Source: Mollicutes bacterium
GTDB lineage: Bacteria; Bacillota_I; Bacilli_A; Izemoplasmatales; Izemoplasmataceae
Assembly (NCBI GenBank): GCA_003551455.1
Contig: PUMR01000006.1
Coordinates: forward strand, 1 to 7,186
Reading direction: 5' to 3'
DNA: 7,186 bases
Positions within the stretch are counted from its first letter, which is position 1. Each line of letters starts with the position of its first letter. This document shows positions 1 to 5,500 of this stretch, one piece after another. The notes under the pieces are model-generated. The model was not told the origin of the DNA, searched no databases, and saw nothing but the letters and a program-made list of their open reading frames with translations. The translations under genes and the position numbers were made by a program.

Positions 1-360
1 ATCATCCCGGGCGAGCCCGACAAATATCTCGTCTACAAGGTCACGAAGTCCTTCGTCACGAACCTCGTCAAGGAGGGCGTTAAGATCTACCAATACGAGA
101 AGGGGTTCTGTCATGCCAAGGTCTTCATCGTCGACGACGAGATCGCTTCCGTCGGCAGCTACAACCTCGACAACCGCAGTGCGGTCATCGATTTCGAGGT
201 GACCATCCTCATGGCGAATCCGACCGTTGCCGATATCGTCGCGGATTTTGCGGCCGACAAGCGGGATTCACGACGCATCGACGCCGAACTCTGGCTGAAA
301 CGCAACGTGTTCGTACGGCTTGTGGAAGGCGTCATGAGCATATTCTCACCCATCATCTGA
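1..360 (+). CDS. cls: Cardiolipin synthase, C-terminal part (5' end outside window)
   Basis: The open frame runs from the first base to TGA at 358-360 and gives 119 residues. It holds the second phospholipase-D (HKD) motif: H38, K40 and D45 in HAKVFIVD, followed by G52-S53, N55 and the NLDNRS stretch that is typical of bacterial cardiolipin synthases. The extreme C-terminus (RLVEGVMSIFSPII) resembles the usual hydrophobic cardiolipin synthase tail. By family, the enzyme joins two phosphatidylglycerol molecules to make cardiolipin plus glycerol at the inner face of the membrane, using one HKD motif from each half of the protein. The first HKD motif and the N-terminal membrane segments lie upstream of the window. 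The ABC transporter gene begins only 25 bp after the stop, with no promoter visible between, so co-transcription is likely. Other PLD-superfamily membrane enzymes are possible but less likely. Confidence 0.9.
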   Translation: MIPGEPDKYLVYKVTKSFVTNLVKEGVKIYQYEKGFCHAKVFIVDDEIASVGSYNLDNRSAVIDFEVTILMANPTVADIVADFAADKRDSRRIDAELWLKRNVFVRLVEGVMSIFSPII

Positions 361-385
361 TGAAGCGGAAGAAAGGAGACACCCT

Positions 386-1306
386 ATGATCCAGGTCAAG
401 GAGATCATCAAGGACTATCCGGGGGTGCGCGCCCTCGACAACGTGAGTTTCACCGTCCAAGAAGGGGCGTTTTTTGCGCTTTTGGGACCGAACGGCGCCG
501 GCAAGACCACCACGATCGAGATCATCTCCACCCTCAAGGGGAAGGATTTCGGCGAGGTGCGGGTGAACGGCGCCCTTGTCGGGCGCGACGACGATGCCGT
601 GCGCAAGTCGATCGGCGTCGTCTTTCAATATTCGACCCTCGACGAAAAACTCACCGTCAGGGAGAATCTGGAAATACGGGGCAGTTTCTACAACCTCGAC
701 AAGAGCGTCCTCGCCGAACGGATCGAACGTCTGCAAGAGGCGGTGGGCTTCTCTCCCTACATCGACCGCCGGGTGGCGGAACTCTCCGGCGGACAAAGAC
801 GCAAAGCCGACATCGCCAGGGCGCTCCTCAACCATCCGCGGATCCTCCTCCTCGACGAGCCCACGACCGGTCTCGACCCGCAAAGTCGCGAAGAGATCTG
901 GGACCTCGTGCTGCGCCTCAAACAAAAGACCAACATGACCATCGTCCTCACCACCCACTACATGGAGGAAGTGCGCGATTGCGACCACGTCATCATCCTG
1001 AACAAGGGCCAGATCTGCGCCGAGGATTCGGCCGAGAGACTCCGGATCCGCTACGCCAAGGACCGGCTCCGGATCACGCCCAAATCGGACGATTTCGAAG
1101 CGAAACTCGCCGAAGCCGACATCGCCTACCAGAAAGTCCAGCAGACGATCCATGTCCCCATCGAGAATCCCTTCCGCGGGGTCGAGCTCGTCCGGCGTTT
1201 CGAAGAAGACATCGACACGTTCGAGATTGTCAAAGGCACCATGGACGACGTATTCCTCGCCGTCACCGGCAGAAAGATGAGTGATGCCCATGAGAGCGCT
1301 GGTTAA
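386..1306 (+). CDS. ABC transporter ATP-binding protein (DrrA-like exporter type)
   Basis: A complete 306-aa nucleotide-binding subunit. All catalytic motifs are present: Walker A GPNGAGKTT at residues 34-42, Q-loop Q81, signature LSGGQ at 133-137, Walker B ILLLDEP at 153-159 with E158 as the likely catalytic base, D-loop GLD at 162-164, and switch H191. About 100 residues follow the ATPase core (from about 205), as in DrrA/CcmA-type ATPases that pair with ABC-2 permeases. The start ATG has AAGGAG (373-378) 7 nt upstream. Its 3' end overlaps the permease gene, so the two are translationally coupled and should form one exporter that uses ATP hydrolysis on the cytoplasmic side. The substrate cannot be read from sequence; drugs, lipids or polyketides are typical for the family, and the neighbouring cardiolipin synthase is compatible with a lipid or envelope role but does not prove it. 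Confidence 0.95.
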   Translation: MIQVKEIIKDYPGVRALDNVSFTVQEGAFFALLGPNGAGKTTTIEIISTLKGKDFGEVRVNGALVGRDDDAVRKSIGVVFQYSTLDEKLTVRENLEIRGSFYNLDKSVLAERIERLQEAVGFSPYIDRRVAELSGGQRRKADIARALLNHPRILLLDEPTTGLDPQSREEIWDLVLRLKQKTNMTIVLTTHYMEEVRDCDHVIILNKGQICAEDSAERLRIRYAKDRLRITPKSDDFEAKLAEADIAYQKVQQTIHVPIENPFRGVELVRRFEEDIDTFEIVKGTMDDVFLAVTGRKMSDAHESAG

Positions 1307-2141
1307 ACGCCACATCCTCTGTTACATCAGAGACCGTTGGGCGGTGTTCTTCTCCTTTTTGAGCGTGCTCATCATCCTCGCCCTCTTCGCCTTCTTCTTG
1401 GGCACCATGCAGGAGTCCTACTTCCGCGGGGTGGACGATGCCGAATACGTCATCTACGGCTGGCTCTTGGCCGGAGTGCTCATGGTCGCCACCTCGACGG
1501 TGCCGCTTGGTTTCATGGAGATCATGACCGGCGACAGGACCCGCAAGAACATCAACGACTTCTATGTGACGCCACTCTCCCGGGCGAAGATCGTCATGAG
1601 CTATCTCATCGCCGCCGTGACCATCTCGACCATCCTGGGCATCGTGAACCTCGCGGTGGGACAGATCGTCCTCCTCTTCAACGCCGGCACCATCCTGCCC
1701 CTTTTCGACCTTCTCAGGGTCATGGGACTCATCGTGCTCTCCTCGGCGCTCTTTTCCACGGTCTTCTTCTTTGTCGTGAGTTTCTTGAAGACGGGAAGCG
1801 CCCACGGCACGCTCGCCACCCTCTTCGGCACCCTCGTGGGCTTCCTCACCGCGATCTATGTCCCCTTGCAGGCGCTCGGCAGCACCTTGACCGGTTTCCT
1901 CTCCGCCCTGCCCACCTTGCAGGCGGCGGCCCTCTTCCGCACCGTCTACATGCGCGAGGCGGTGGGTGAACTCTTCGCCGGCGCCGACGAGGCCCTCGCG
2001 ACCTACAAGAGCGATTTCGGCCTCGAGATCGACCTTTTCGGCCTCTCTCCCGACCCCTGGGTGCTCTTCTTGATGCTCGTCGGCTGGACGGTGCTCTTCT
2101 TCGGCCTCTCGGTCTGGCGACTTTCCCGGGTGAAACTGTGA
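1290..2141 (+). CDS. ABC-2 type transporter permease
   Basis: Membrane partner of the preceding ATPase, 283 aa from ATG 1290. Possible starts in the same frame are GTG 1281, ATG 1284 and ATG 1290. I prefer 1290 because the GATGAG stretch (1276-1281) lies 8 nt upstream and the protein then opens MRALVKRH, the basic amphipathic start usual for this family; 1284 is nearly as good. Six hydrophobic segments are visible, at approximately residues 17-39, 55-77, 102-127, 140-164, 171-197 and 254-274, with a long extracellular or interfacial loop between the last two. This is the 6-TM ABC-2 (DrrB-like) layout. The gene overlaps the ATPase gene by 17 bp (1290-1306), indicating coupled translation. The dimeric permease would form the export path. 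No intrinsic terminator with a T-run follows the stop. Confidence 0.9.
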   Translation: MRALVKRHILCYIRDRWAVFFSFLSVLIILALFAFFLGTMQESYFRGVDDAEYVIYGWLLAGVLMVATSTVPLGFMEIMTGDRTRKNINDFYVTPLSRAKIVMSYLIAAVTISTILGIVNLAVGQIVLLFNAGTILPLFDLLRVMGLIVLSSALFSTVFFFVVSFLKTGSAHGTLATLFGTLVGFLTAIYVPLQALGSTLTGFLSALPTLQAAALFRTVYMREAVGELFAGADEALATYKSDFGLEIDLFGLSPDPWVLFLMLVGWTVLFFGLSVWRLSRVKL

Positions 2142-2175
2142 CCATGCGCCGCCGGATGTTTCCTTTGGCGGATTA

Positions 2176-2184
2176 TGCTATAAT
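2176..2184 (+). promoter_or_regulatory. Extended -10 promoter of the adenosyltransferase gene
   Basis: A perfect TATAAT at 2179-2184 is preceded by TGC (2176-2178), an extended -10 element. At 17 bp spacing the -35 position reads ATGTTT, a poor match, as is common for TGn promoters. The expected transcription start is near 2191, leaving an untranslated leader of about 33 nt with AAAGGGG (2210-2216) 7 nt before ATG 2224. This is inferred from sequence only. Confidence 0.7.
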
Positions 2185-2223
2185 GAGCTTGATTCTCCCA
2201 TCCCATAAGAAAGGGGCCCGGAC

Positions 2224-2754
2224 ATGTCCATAAAGGACCTCCGCCACATCTCCACCAAAAAAGGCGACGAAGGCTACTCCCGCGACTATTCGAATGAAAA
2301 GCTCCCCAAGGACGACATCCTCTTCGAGGTGCTGGGCACGATCGACGAGTTGAGCGCCTTTTTGGGGCTCACCTTCCACTATGCCCGCTATGAGCAGATC
2401 AAGGTCATCCAGGACGCCTTGCGGGCGGTGAACGCGCTCGTGGCCACGAATCCCGCTGCCAAGAACTACGGGGAACTCCGTGCCATCACCGAGGAGGACA
2501 TCGCCTTCATCGAGGAACAAGAAGAGAAGTTGCTTTTGGCTGCAGAAATCCAGAACCGTTTCTACCTGCCGGGCAGCGAGACCACGCTGCCGAACGCCTA
2601 TTTCGACTACGCCCGCACGATCTGCAGAAGGGCGGAACGGAAACTCGTCCTCTACAAGAACAAGAAGAAGCGCAACGACTTGGCTTGTTGTCAGAAGTAC
2701 ATGAACCGCCTTTCGGACCTCCTTTTCCTCCTCGCCAGGAACTTCAACGCTTGA
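2224..2754 (+). CDS. pduO: PduO-type ATP:cob(I)alamin adenosyltransferase
   Basis: A complete 176-aa protein. By family it transfers the adenosyl group of ATP to cob(I)alamin, making the coenzyme B12 used by adenosylcobalamin-dependent enzymes; the family forms cytosolic trimers. Visible family blocks in order are the N-terminal ATP-site loop STKKGDEG (about 10-17) with the downstream KLPKDD, the helix GTIDELSAFLGL (about 38-49), the LPGSE stretch (about 115-119), the conserved helix ARTICRRAERKLV (about 129-141) with the arginines that contact ATP and form the key salt bridge, and the C-terminal NRLSDLLFLLAR. Length is normal. In the ATP loop the residue usually Thr (TKTGD or TRTGD) is Lys here, and the position before the AR of the RRAER helix is Tyr rather than the frequent Leu/His. 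No B12 biosynthesis or B12-dependent enzyme gene lies in the window, so the client enzyme is unknown. Confidence 0.92.
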   Translation: MSIKDLRHISTKKGDEGYSRDYSNEKLPKDDILFEVLGTIDELSAFLGLTFHYARYEQIKVIQDALRAVNALVATNPAAKNYGELRAITEEDIAFIEEQEEKLLLAAEIQNRFYLPGSETTLPNAYFDYARTICRRAERKLVLYKNKKKRNDLACCQKYMNRLSDLLFLLARNFNA

Positions 2755-2756
2755 GC

Positions 2757-2781
2757 GAAAGGGCTTAGACGCCCTTTCTTT
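2757..2781 (+). terminator. Hairpin with short T-rich tail after the adenosyltransferase gene (terminator or attenuator)
   Basis: GAAAGGGC (2757-2764) pairs perfectly with GCCCTTTC (2771-2778) across a 6-nt loop and runs into TTT. The U-tract is interrupted by C, so termination may be partial. No promoter is visible between this hairpin and the DegV gene at 2821, so some read-through into that gene is expected. The 3' arm can also pair with sequence further downstream, giving an alternative fold (see findings). Confidence 0.6.
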
Positions 2782-2794
2782 CCGAAAAAGAAAG
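2774..2794 (+). repeat. Inverted repeat overlapping the terminator arm
   Basis: CTTTCTTT (2774-2781) is perfectly complementary to AAAGAAAG (2787-2794), with a 5-nt loop. The left arm shares positions 2774-2778 with the preceding GC-richer hairpin, so in RNA the two stems cannot form together. The stem is A/U-rich and therefore weaker than the first. Confidence 0.5.
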
Positions 2795-2820
2795 ACCCAA
2801 CACCAGAAAGGATGATACCC

Positions 2821-3681
2821 ATGGACACAAAAATCGGTGTCGTCACCGACACGAACGCTTGTCTGGACTATTTCGATCATGATCACGACATTCCCATCCT
2901 CCGGAGCATCATCCACTTGGGCGACAAGGAATACCTCGACCATGTGGAGTTGACCGCCGACGATTTCTATCGGCATTTGAAGAGCGATTCCGCCCTCTTC
3001 CCCAGGACCTCCCAGCCACCCACGGCGGAGATGATCACCACCTACAAAAAGATGGCCGAAAAAGGCTACACGGACATCATCTTCGTGACGATCTCGCAAT
3101 ACATGAGCGGCATCCACGGCGCGGCCAAGGTCGCCGCGAAGGAAGTTCCCGAAGTCAGTGTCCACGTCTTCGATTCGCGTTCGGTCGCCTTTCCGCAAGC
3201 GAAGATGACCCTCAAGGCCGCCGAGCTCGCCGCCCAAGGCGAGACGGTCGATAAAATCCTCGAAGAACTCGCCCGCATCCGCGACAACAACCACATCTAT
3301 TTCGCCGTCGACACGCTGGCCTATCTCGTCAAGAACGGCCGCCTCTCGAACGCGCAGGGCTTCATGGGGAGGATGTTGAAGATCAAGCCGCTTTTGCACA
3401 TCTCCAAAGAGGGCAGGGTCGAGAACATCGAGAAGATCCGCACGTTCAAACGGGCCGTGAACCGCGTCATCGACATGTATCTCGAAGAGACGGCGGACAT
3501 GACGGTCTCCCCCTTCATCTGCCACGCCCACAACAAAGAGACCCGGGACTATATCGAAAGCGTGCTGAAAGAGCACGACCCCTCCCTCGACAAAGTCTTC
3601 AGCATGCCCTTGACTCCGGCGGTCGGGGCCCACTCGGGACCCGGGGCCATCGGGCTCGGCTACATCCGCGAGAAGTCATAG
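2821..3681 (+). CDS. DegV/FakB family fatty-acid-binding protein
   Basis: A complete 286-aa DegV-fold protein. I chose ATG 2821 over the in-frame ATG at 2812 because AGAAAGGA (2805-2812) lies 8 nt before 2821 and overlaps the earlier codon. Family marks are the N-terminal VVTDTNACL (7-15, equivalent to the usual TDSTADL), PRTSQPPT (61-68), the ISQYMSGIHGA stretch, DSRSVAFPQ, the second-domain TLAYLVKNGRLS (165-176) followed by GRMLKIKPLL, and the C-terminal VGAHSGPGAIGLG (268-280). Family knowledge: such proteins bind one fatty acid between two domains and, as FakB, present it to the kinase FakA for phosphorylation and entry into phospholipid synthesis. No fakA (DAK-domain kinase) gene is in the window, so the partner must be elsewhere or the protein is a FakB paralogue. 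It may be read from the upstream promoter at 2176, since none of its own is visible. Confidence 0.92.
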   Translation: MDTKIGVVTDTNACLDYFDHDHDIPILRSIIHLGDKEYLDHVELTADDFYRHLKSDSALFPRTSQPPTAEMITTYKKMAEKGYTDIIFVTISQYMSGIHGAAKVAAKEVPEVSVHVFDSRSVAFPQAKMTLKAAELAAQGETVDKILEELARIRDNNHIYFAVDTLAYLVKNGRLSNAQGFMGRMLKIKPLLHISKEGRVENIEKIRTFKRAVNRVIDMYLEETADMTVSPFICHAHNKETRDYIESVLKEHDPSLDKVFSMPLTPAVGAHSGPGAIGLGYIREKS

Positions 3682-3686
3682 GACAT

Positions 3687-3728
3687 TCCCCCACATCCTC
3701 GGAGCGGCAGCTTGCGGGGATTTTTTTT
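3687..3728 (+). terminator. Rho-independent terminator after the DegV gene
   Basis: TCCCC (3687-3691) pairs with GGGGA (3716-3720), directly followed by a run of eight T (3721-3728). An inner short stem is possible between GAGC (3702-3705) and GCTT (3710-3713). The interior is loosely paired, but the closing GC stem plus an uninterrupted T8 tail starting 39 bp after the stop codon is convincing. It separates the DegV gene from the PadR module. Confidence 0.75.
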
Positions 3729-3738
3729 CGCGATGTTA

Positions 3739-3767
3739 TTGTGTGTTGCGCAAAAATGTGATATATT
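3739..3767 (+). promoter_or_regulatory. Promoter of the padR-HAAS operon
   Basis: A -35-like TTGTGT (3739-3744) is separated by exactly 17 bp from TATATT (3762-3767), which is preceded by TGA (3759-3761) and so is an extended -10. The predicted start of transcription is near 3774, inside the inverted repeat described next. The region is clearly more A/T-rich than the flanking genes. Inference from sequence only. Confidence 0.7.
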
Positions 3768-3786
3768 AATTGTGTGACACACAATT
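3768..3786 (+). promoter_or_regulatory. Probable PadR operator: perfect 9-1-9 inverted repeat
   Basis: AATTGTGTG (3768-3776), a single central A (3777) and CACACAATT (3778-3786) form a perfect dyad. It begins directly after the -10 hexamer, covers the predicted transcription start, and ends immediately before the Shine-Dalgarno of the padR gene. Known PadR operators are dyads with TGT...ACA halves, which agrees with the half-site here. Binding here would block promoter clearance, so negative autoregulation of the operon is the likely effect. Confidence 0.75.
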
Positions 3787-3802
3787 GGAGGAGGGAAACG
3801 AC

Positions 3803-4123
3803 ATGAATCCCCAATTCAAAAGGGGTATCCTGGAACTCCTCGTGTTGAAGATCGTCAAGGACCGCCCCCGTTCCGGCTATGAAGTGATGGCGACGCTGGG
3901 CCAATACATCGATGTCGGCCTGAACACCATCTATCCGATATTGCGTCGTCTGGCCAAGCAGGGTCTTTTCACCGTCGAAAGGGAGCAGGGGGCCGTCGGC
4001 GCGCCACGGAAAATCTATAGGATCACCGCTGAAGGGGAAGAGAGGCTCTTCGCCTTCAAGCGGGACTGGGAGGCATTCTTGGCGAAGGTATTGAAGATTC
4101 TCGGAGGTGGAAACGATGATTGA
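3803..4123 (+). CDS. PadR family transcriptional regulator (short form)
   Basis: A 106-aa winged-helix regulator. The frame stays open upstream to a TTG at 3770, but that start would read through the operator and the ribosome site; ATG 3803 has AGGAGGG (3789-3795) 7 nt before it and begins MNPQFKRGILELLVLKIV, the usual PadR opening. The DNA-binding winged helix is visible: helix 2/3 region SGYEVMATLGQY (24-35), recognition helix LNTIYPILRRLAKQGL (40-55), and the wing with GAPRKIYRIT (66-75), then the short C-terminal helix GEERLFAFKRDWEAFLAKV. This is the short, roughly 110-aa subclass, with a single dimerisation helix. Family members repress their own operons and release DNA when a ligand binds. 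The gene ends inside the start of the HAAS gene (8-nt overlap), so the two are made together. The inducer cannot be predicted. Confidence 0.93.
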   Translation: MNPQFKRGILELLVLKIVKDRPRSGYEVMATLGQYIDVGLNTIYPILRRLAKQGLFTVEREQGAVGAPRKIYRITAEGEERLFAFKRDWEAFLAKVLKILGGGNDD

Positions 4124-5066
4124 CGAGTTTTTGCAAAACCTCAAGAAGATGCTCGCTACGTTCGAGATGACGCAAACGGAGAAAGAAGAGATCATCAAGG
4201 ATTACGAAGAGATGGCCCAAGAGGCCTTGGATTCCGGCAAGACGGAAGAAGAGGTCGTCACGCTCTTCGGGGCGCCGGCCGACATCAAGGCGGATCTTCT
4301 GCGAATGTATCCGCAGAAGGACAAGACGGGTCCCTATGCCAAACTCGTGGCCCTCTCGCCCTTTTTGTCCTTGATCGCCTTCATCCTCCTCGGGGTGTTC
4401 TTCGCGGCGTGGCATCCTTCCTGGCTCGTCTTCTTGCTTGTTCCAATCACGGGCATCTTCAACTCCCGGAAGCACATGGGCCCGCTTTCCTTCATCACGG
4501 CGATATCGCCCTTTATGGCCTTGATCGCCTTCTTTCTCACGGGGTACTTCACGGGGGTGCACAATCCCACCTGGCTCATATTCTTCATCGTCCCCCTTTG
4601 CGGCTTCCTCGCTGAAAAGACGCTCTGGAAGCGTCTGGTCCTCGTTTTGAGCCTACTTGTCTCGTGCGGCCTCTATCTGGTCGTCTTCTATACGACGGGA
4701 GACACCCTCACGGCGCTTCCCGCTTTCCTCGTGGTCATCGTCGCGGGGCTCACGACCGGCAACATCGTCATCGGCTTCGACGGTCTGGGAAGCCTTGGGG
4801 AAAAAGGCGCCCTCATCCTGGGCGCGGCGCTTTTCGTCCTTTTCGGCTACCTCTTCGACGCCTGGGTGGTCAGTTGGCTCTTCTTCCTCCTCCTTCCCGT
4901 GACGAGCATCCTCCAAAAGAAGACAAAACGCCACCTCTTCACGGCCCTCTCCCCTTTCGTCTCGCTCACCGTCTTCATGCTCGTCGGCTATTTCACGGGG
5001 TATTGGCATCCGGGCTGGCTCGCCTTCCTTCTCGTCCCCATCACGGCCATCGTCGAGAACGCTTGA
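4116..5066 (+). CDS. HAAS/DUF1700-domain multi-pass membrane protein with four internal repeats
   Basis: 316 aa from ATG 4116, with GGAGG (4103-4107) 8 nt upstream; the in-frame GTG at 4107 overlaps that ribosome site and is rejected. Residues 1-66 form the charged, helical HAAS/DUF1700-type domain (LKKML at 9-13, EKEEIIKDYEEMAQEAL at 22-38, SGKTEEEVVTLFG at 40-52, PADIKADLL at 54-62), a cytosolic domain commonly encoded next to short PadR regulators. The remainder is membrane-embedded, with about ten hydrophobic segments. Four copies of a two-helix unit are recognisable at approximately 80-114, 130-164, 231-265 and 278-312, sharing SPF..L at the start, GYF and then WHP.WL..FLLVPIT. The usual partner encoding a DUF4097-type putative adhesin does not follow; an unrelated small membrane gene does. 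Role inferred: membrane sensor or effector controlled by PadR, exact function unknown. Confidence 0.85.
   Translation: MIDEFLQNLKKMLATFEMTQTEKEEIIKDYEEMAQEALDSGKTEEEVVTLFGAPADIKADLLRMYPQKDKTGPYAKLVALSPFLSLIAFILLGVFFAAWHPSWLVFLLVPITGIFNSRKHMGPLSFITAISPFMALIAFFLTGYFTGVHNPTWLIFFIVPLCGFLAEKTLWKRLVLVLSLLVSCGLYLVVFYTTGDTLTALPAFLVVIVAGLTTGNIVIGFDGLGSLGEKGALILGAALFVLFGYLFDAWVVSWLFFLLLPVTSILQKKTKRHLFTALSPFVSLTVFMLVGYFTGYWHPGWLAFLLVPITAIVENA
4353..4457 (+). repeat. Two-TM repeat unit 1 in the HAAS protein
   Basis: Encodes residues 80-114, beginning LSPFLSLIAF and ending WHPSWLVFLLVPITGIF. Unit 1 to unit 2 has an exact 50-residue period (S81 to S131, W103 to W153, VP 109-110 to 159-160). Confidence 0.75.
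4503..4607 (+). repeat. Two-TM repeat unit 2 in the HAAS protein
   Basis: Encodes residues 130-164, beginning ISPFMALIAF, with GYFTG at 143-147 and NPTWLIFFIVPLCGF. WHP is replaced by HNP. Confidence 0.75.
4806..4910 (+). repeat. Two-TM repeat unit 3 in the HAAS protein (most diverged)
   Basis: Encodes residues 231-265. The SPF opening is lost, but GYLFDAW, then SWLFFLLLPVTSI, align with the other units. It is 47 residues before unit 4. Confidence 0.6.
4947..5051 (+). repeat. Two-TM repeat unit 4 in the HAAS protein
   Basis: Encodes residues 278-312, beginning LSPFVSLTVF, with GYFTGYWHPGWL and FLLVPITAI. It is the closest match to unit 1 and sits at the very C-terminus. Confidence 0.75.
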
Positions 5067-5076
5067 GGGCGAACTG

Positions 5077-5085
5077 TGCTATAAT
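5077..5085 (+). promoter_or_regulatory. Extended -10 promoter of the small membrane protein gene
   Basis: TGC (5077-5079) directly precedes a perfect TATAAT (5080-5085), 10 bp after the HAAS stop codon. No good -35 is seen at 16-18 bp. The predicted start is near 5092, giving a very short leader that still contains AGGAGGG (5098-5104). Confidence 0.7.
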
Positions 5086-5110
5086 AGGGGTTGGATGAGG
5101 AGGGATACCC

Positions 5111-5446
5111 TTGAAAGCGCCTTTCCGCTTTTTGCGCAACGGCATCATCCTCCTTCTTTTGACGATGAACCATCTTCTCATCGTCACCTATTTCATCCCC
5201 GAGAATCCCCTCACGAACGTGTTCATGATCCTTTTCGCCATCGCCAACATCGCCTATCTCATCCGTCATTTCACGCTCACCATCCGACTGCATCCACTGT
5301 TCAAGGCGGATGAAGAGTTCCGGGGACACCCCGTCCTCTATGTGAACCTCTTGTTGGGCGTGGTCGTGAACGCCGCTTTCATGTATCTTCTGTTCGTCCA
5401 TCTGATTGCGCGCATCTTCGCGCTCGGAGGATTTCTGGCCGCCTGA
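5111..5446 (+). CDS. Small three-TM membrane protein of unknown function (TTG start)
   Basis: 111 aa. The start is read as TTG 5111 because a strong AGGAGGG (5098-5104) lies 6 nt upstream and no ATG in this frame occurs before residue 19. The other-frame ATG at 5095 overlaps the ribosome site and opens a Pro/His/Arg-rich shadow frame. Three hydrophobic helices are visible, at about residues 9-29, 34-52 and 75-99, with a basic N-terminus (KAPFRFLRN) and a charged loop (HPLFKADEEFRGHP, 61-74) between helices 2 and 3. I do not recognise the family. It has its own promoter and a terminator that includes its stop codon, so it is a monocistronic unit rather than the third gene of the PadR operon, though read-through from that operon is possible. 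Confidence 0.75.
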   Translation: MKAPFRFLRNGIILLLLTMNHLLIVTYFIPENPLTNVFMILFAIANIAYLIRHFTLTIRLHPLFKADEEFRGHPVLYVNLLLGVVVNAAFMYLLFVHLIARIFALGGFLAA

Positions 5447-5460
5447 AGAGCGGCCTTTTT
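5437..5460 (+). terminator. Rho-independent terminator overlapping the stop codon
   Basis: GGCCGC (5437-5442) pairs perfectly with GCGGCC (5450-5455) over a 7-nt loop and is followed by TTTTT (5456-5460), then CGTTT. The left arm encodes the last residues of the small membrane protein and the TGA (5444-5446) lies in the loop. Confidence 0.85.
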
Positions 5461-5476
5461 CGTTTAATTGTGCAAA

Positions 5477-5499
5477 CCTTCCGTTTTGCGCGCGGAAGG
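5477..5499 (+). promoter_or_regulatory. Inverted repeat in the -35 region, possible operator
   Basis: CCTTCCG (5477-5483) and CGGAAGG (5493-5499) are perfect inverted copies 9 bp apart, ending 1 bp before the TG of the extended -10. The dyad covers the place where a -35 would be, as expected for a regulator-binding site. The regulator is unknown. Confidence 0.45.
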
Positions 5500-5500
5500 A

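Noticed and set aside
353..1315. 320-codon open frame on the - strand opposite the ABC ATPase
   Set aside because: The + strand encodes every ABC ATPase motif in order; the antisense frame is a by-product of codon bias.
1337..1969. 210-codon + strand frame inside the permease gene
   Set aside because: Its translation is dominated by Arg, His, Pro and Gly, with no recognisable domain, and it lies wholly within the permease gene in another frame.
2149..2171. CCGCC...GGCGG 5-bp inverted repeat after the permease gene, as terminator
   Set aside because: The stem is short with a 13-nt loop, and no T-run follows; it runs into the next promoter. Too weak to call.
2173..3633. 486-codon open frame on the - strand across the adenosyltransferase and DegV genes
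   Set aside because: It is antisense to two genes with clear family motifs, its translation is rich in Val, Asp, Gly and Arg as expected from C-ending codons read backwards, and it has no ribosome site. Shadow frame.
3770..3802. Upstream TTG extension of PadR by 11 residues
   Set aside because: It would begin inside the operator and at or before the transcription start, and would translate the Shine-Dalgarno; the ATG at 3803 has an ideal ribosome site.
5095..5313. ATG-initiated frame overlapping the small membrane protein
   Set aside because: Its ATG overlaps the AGGAGGG ribosome site, and the product is a His/Pro/Arg-rich shadow, whereas the TTG frame encodes three clean membrane helices.
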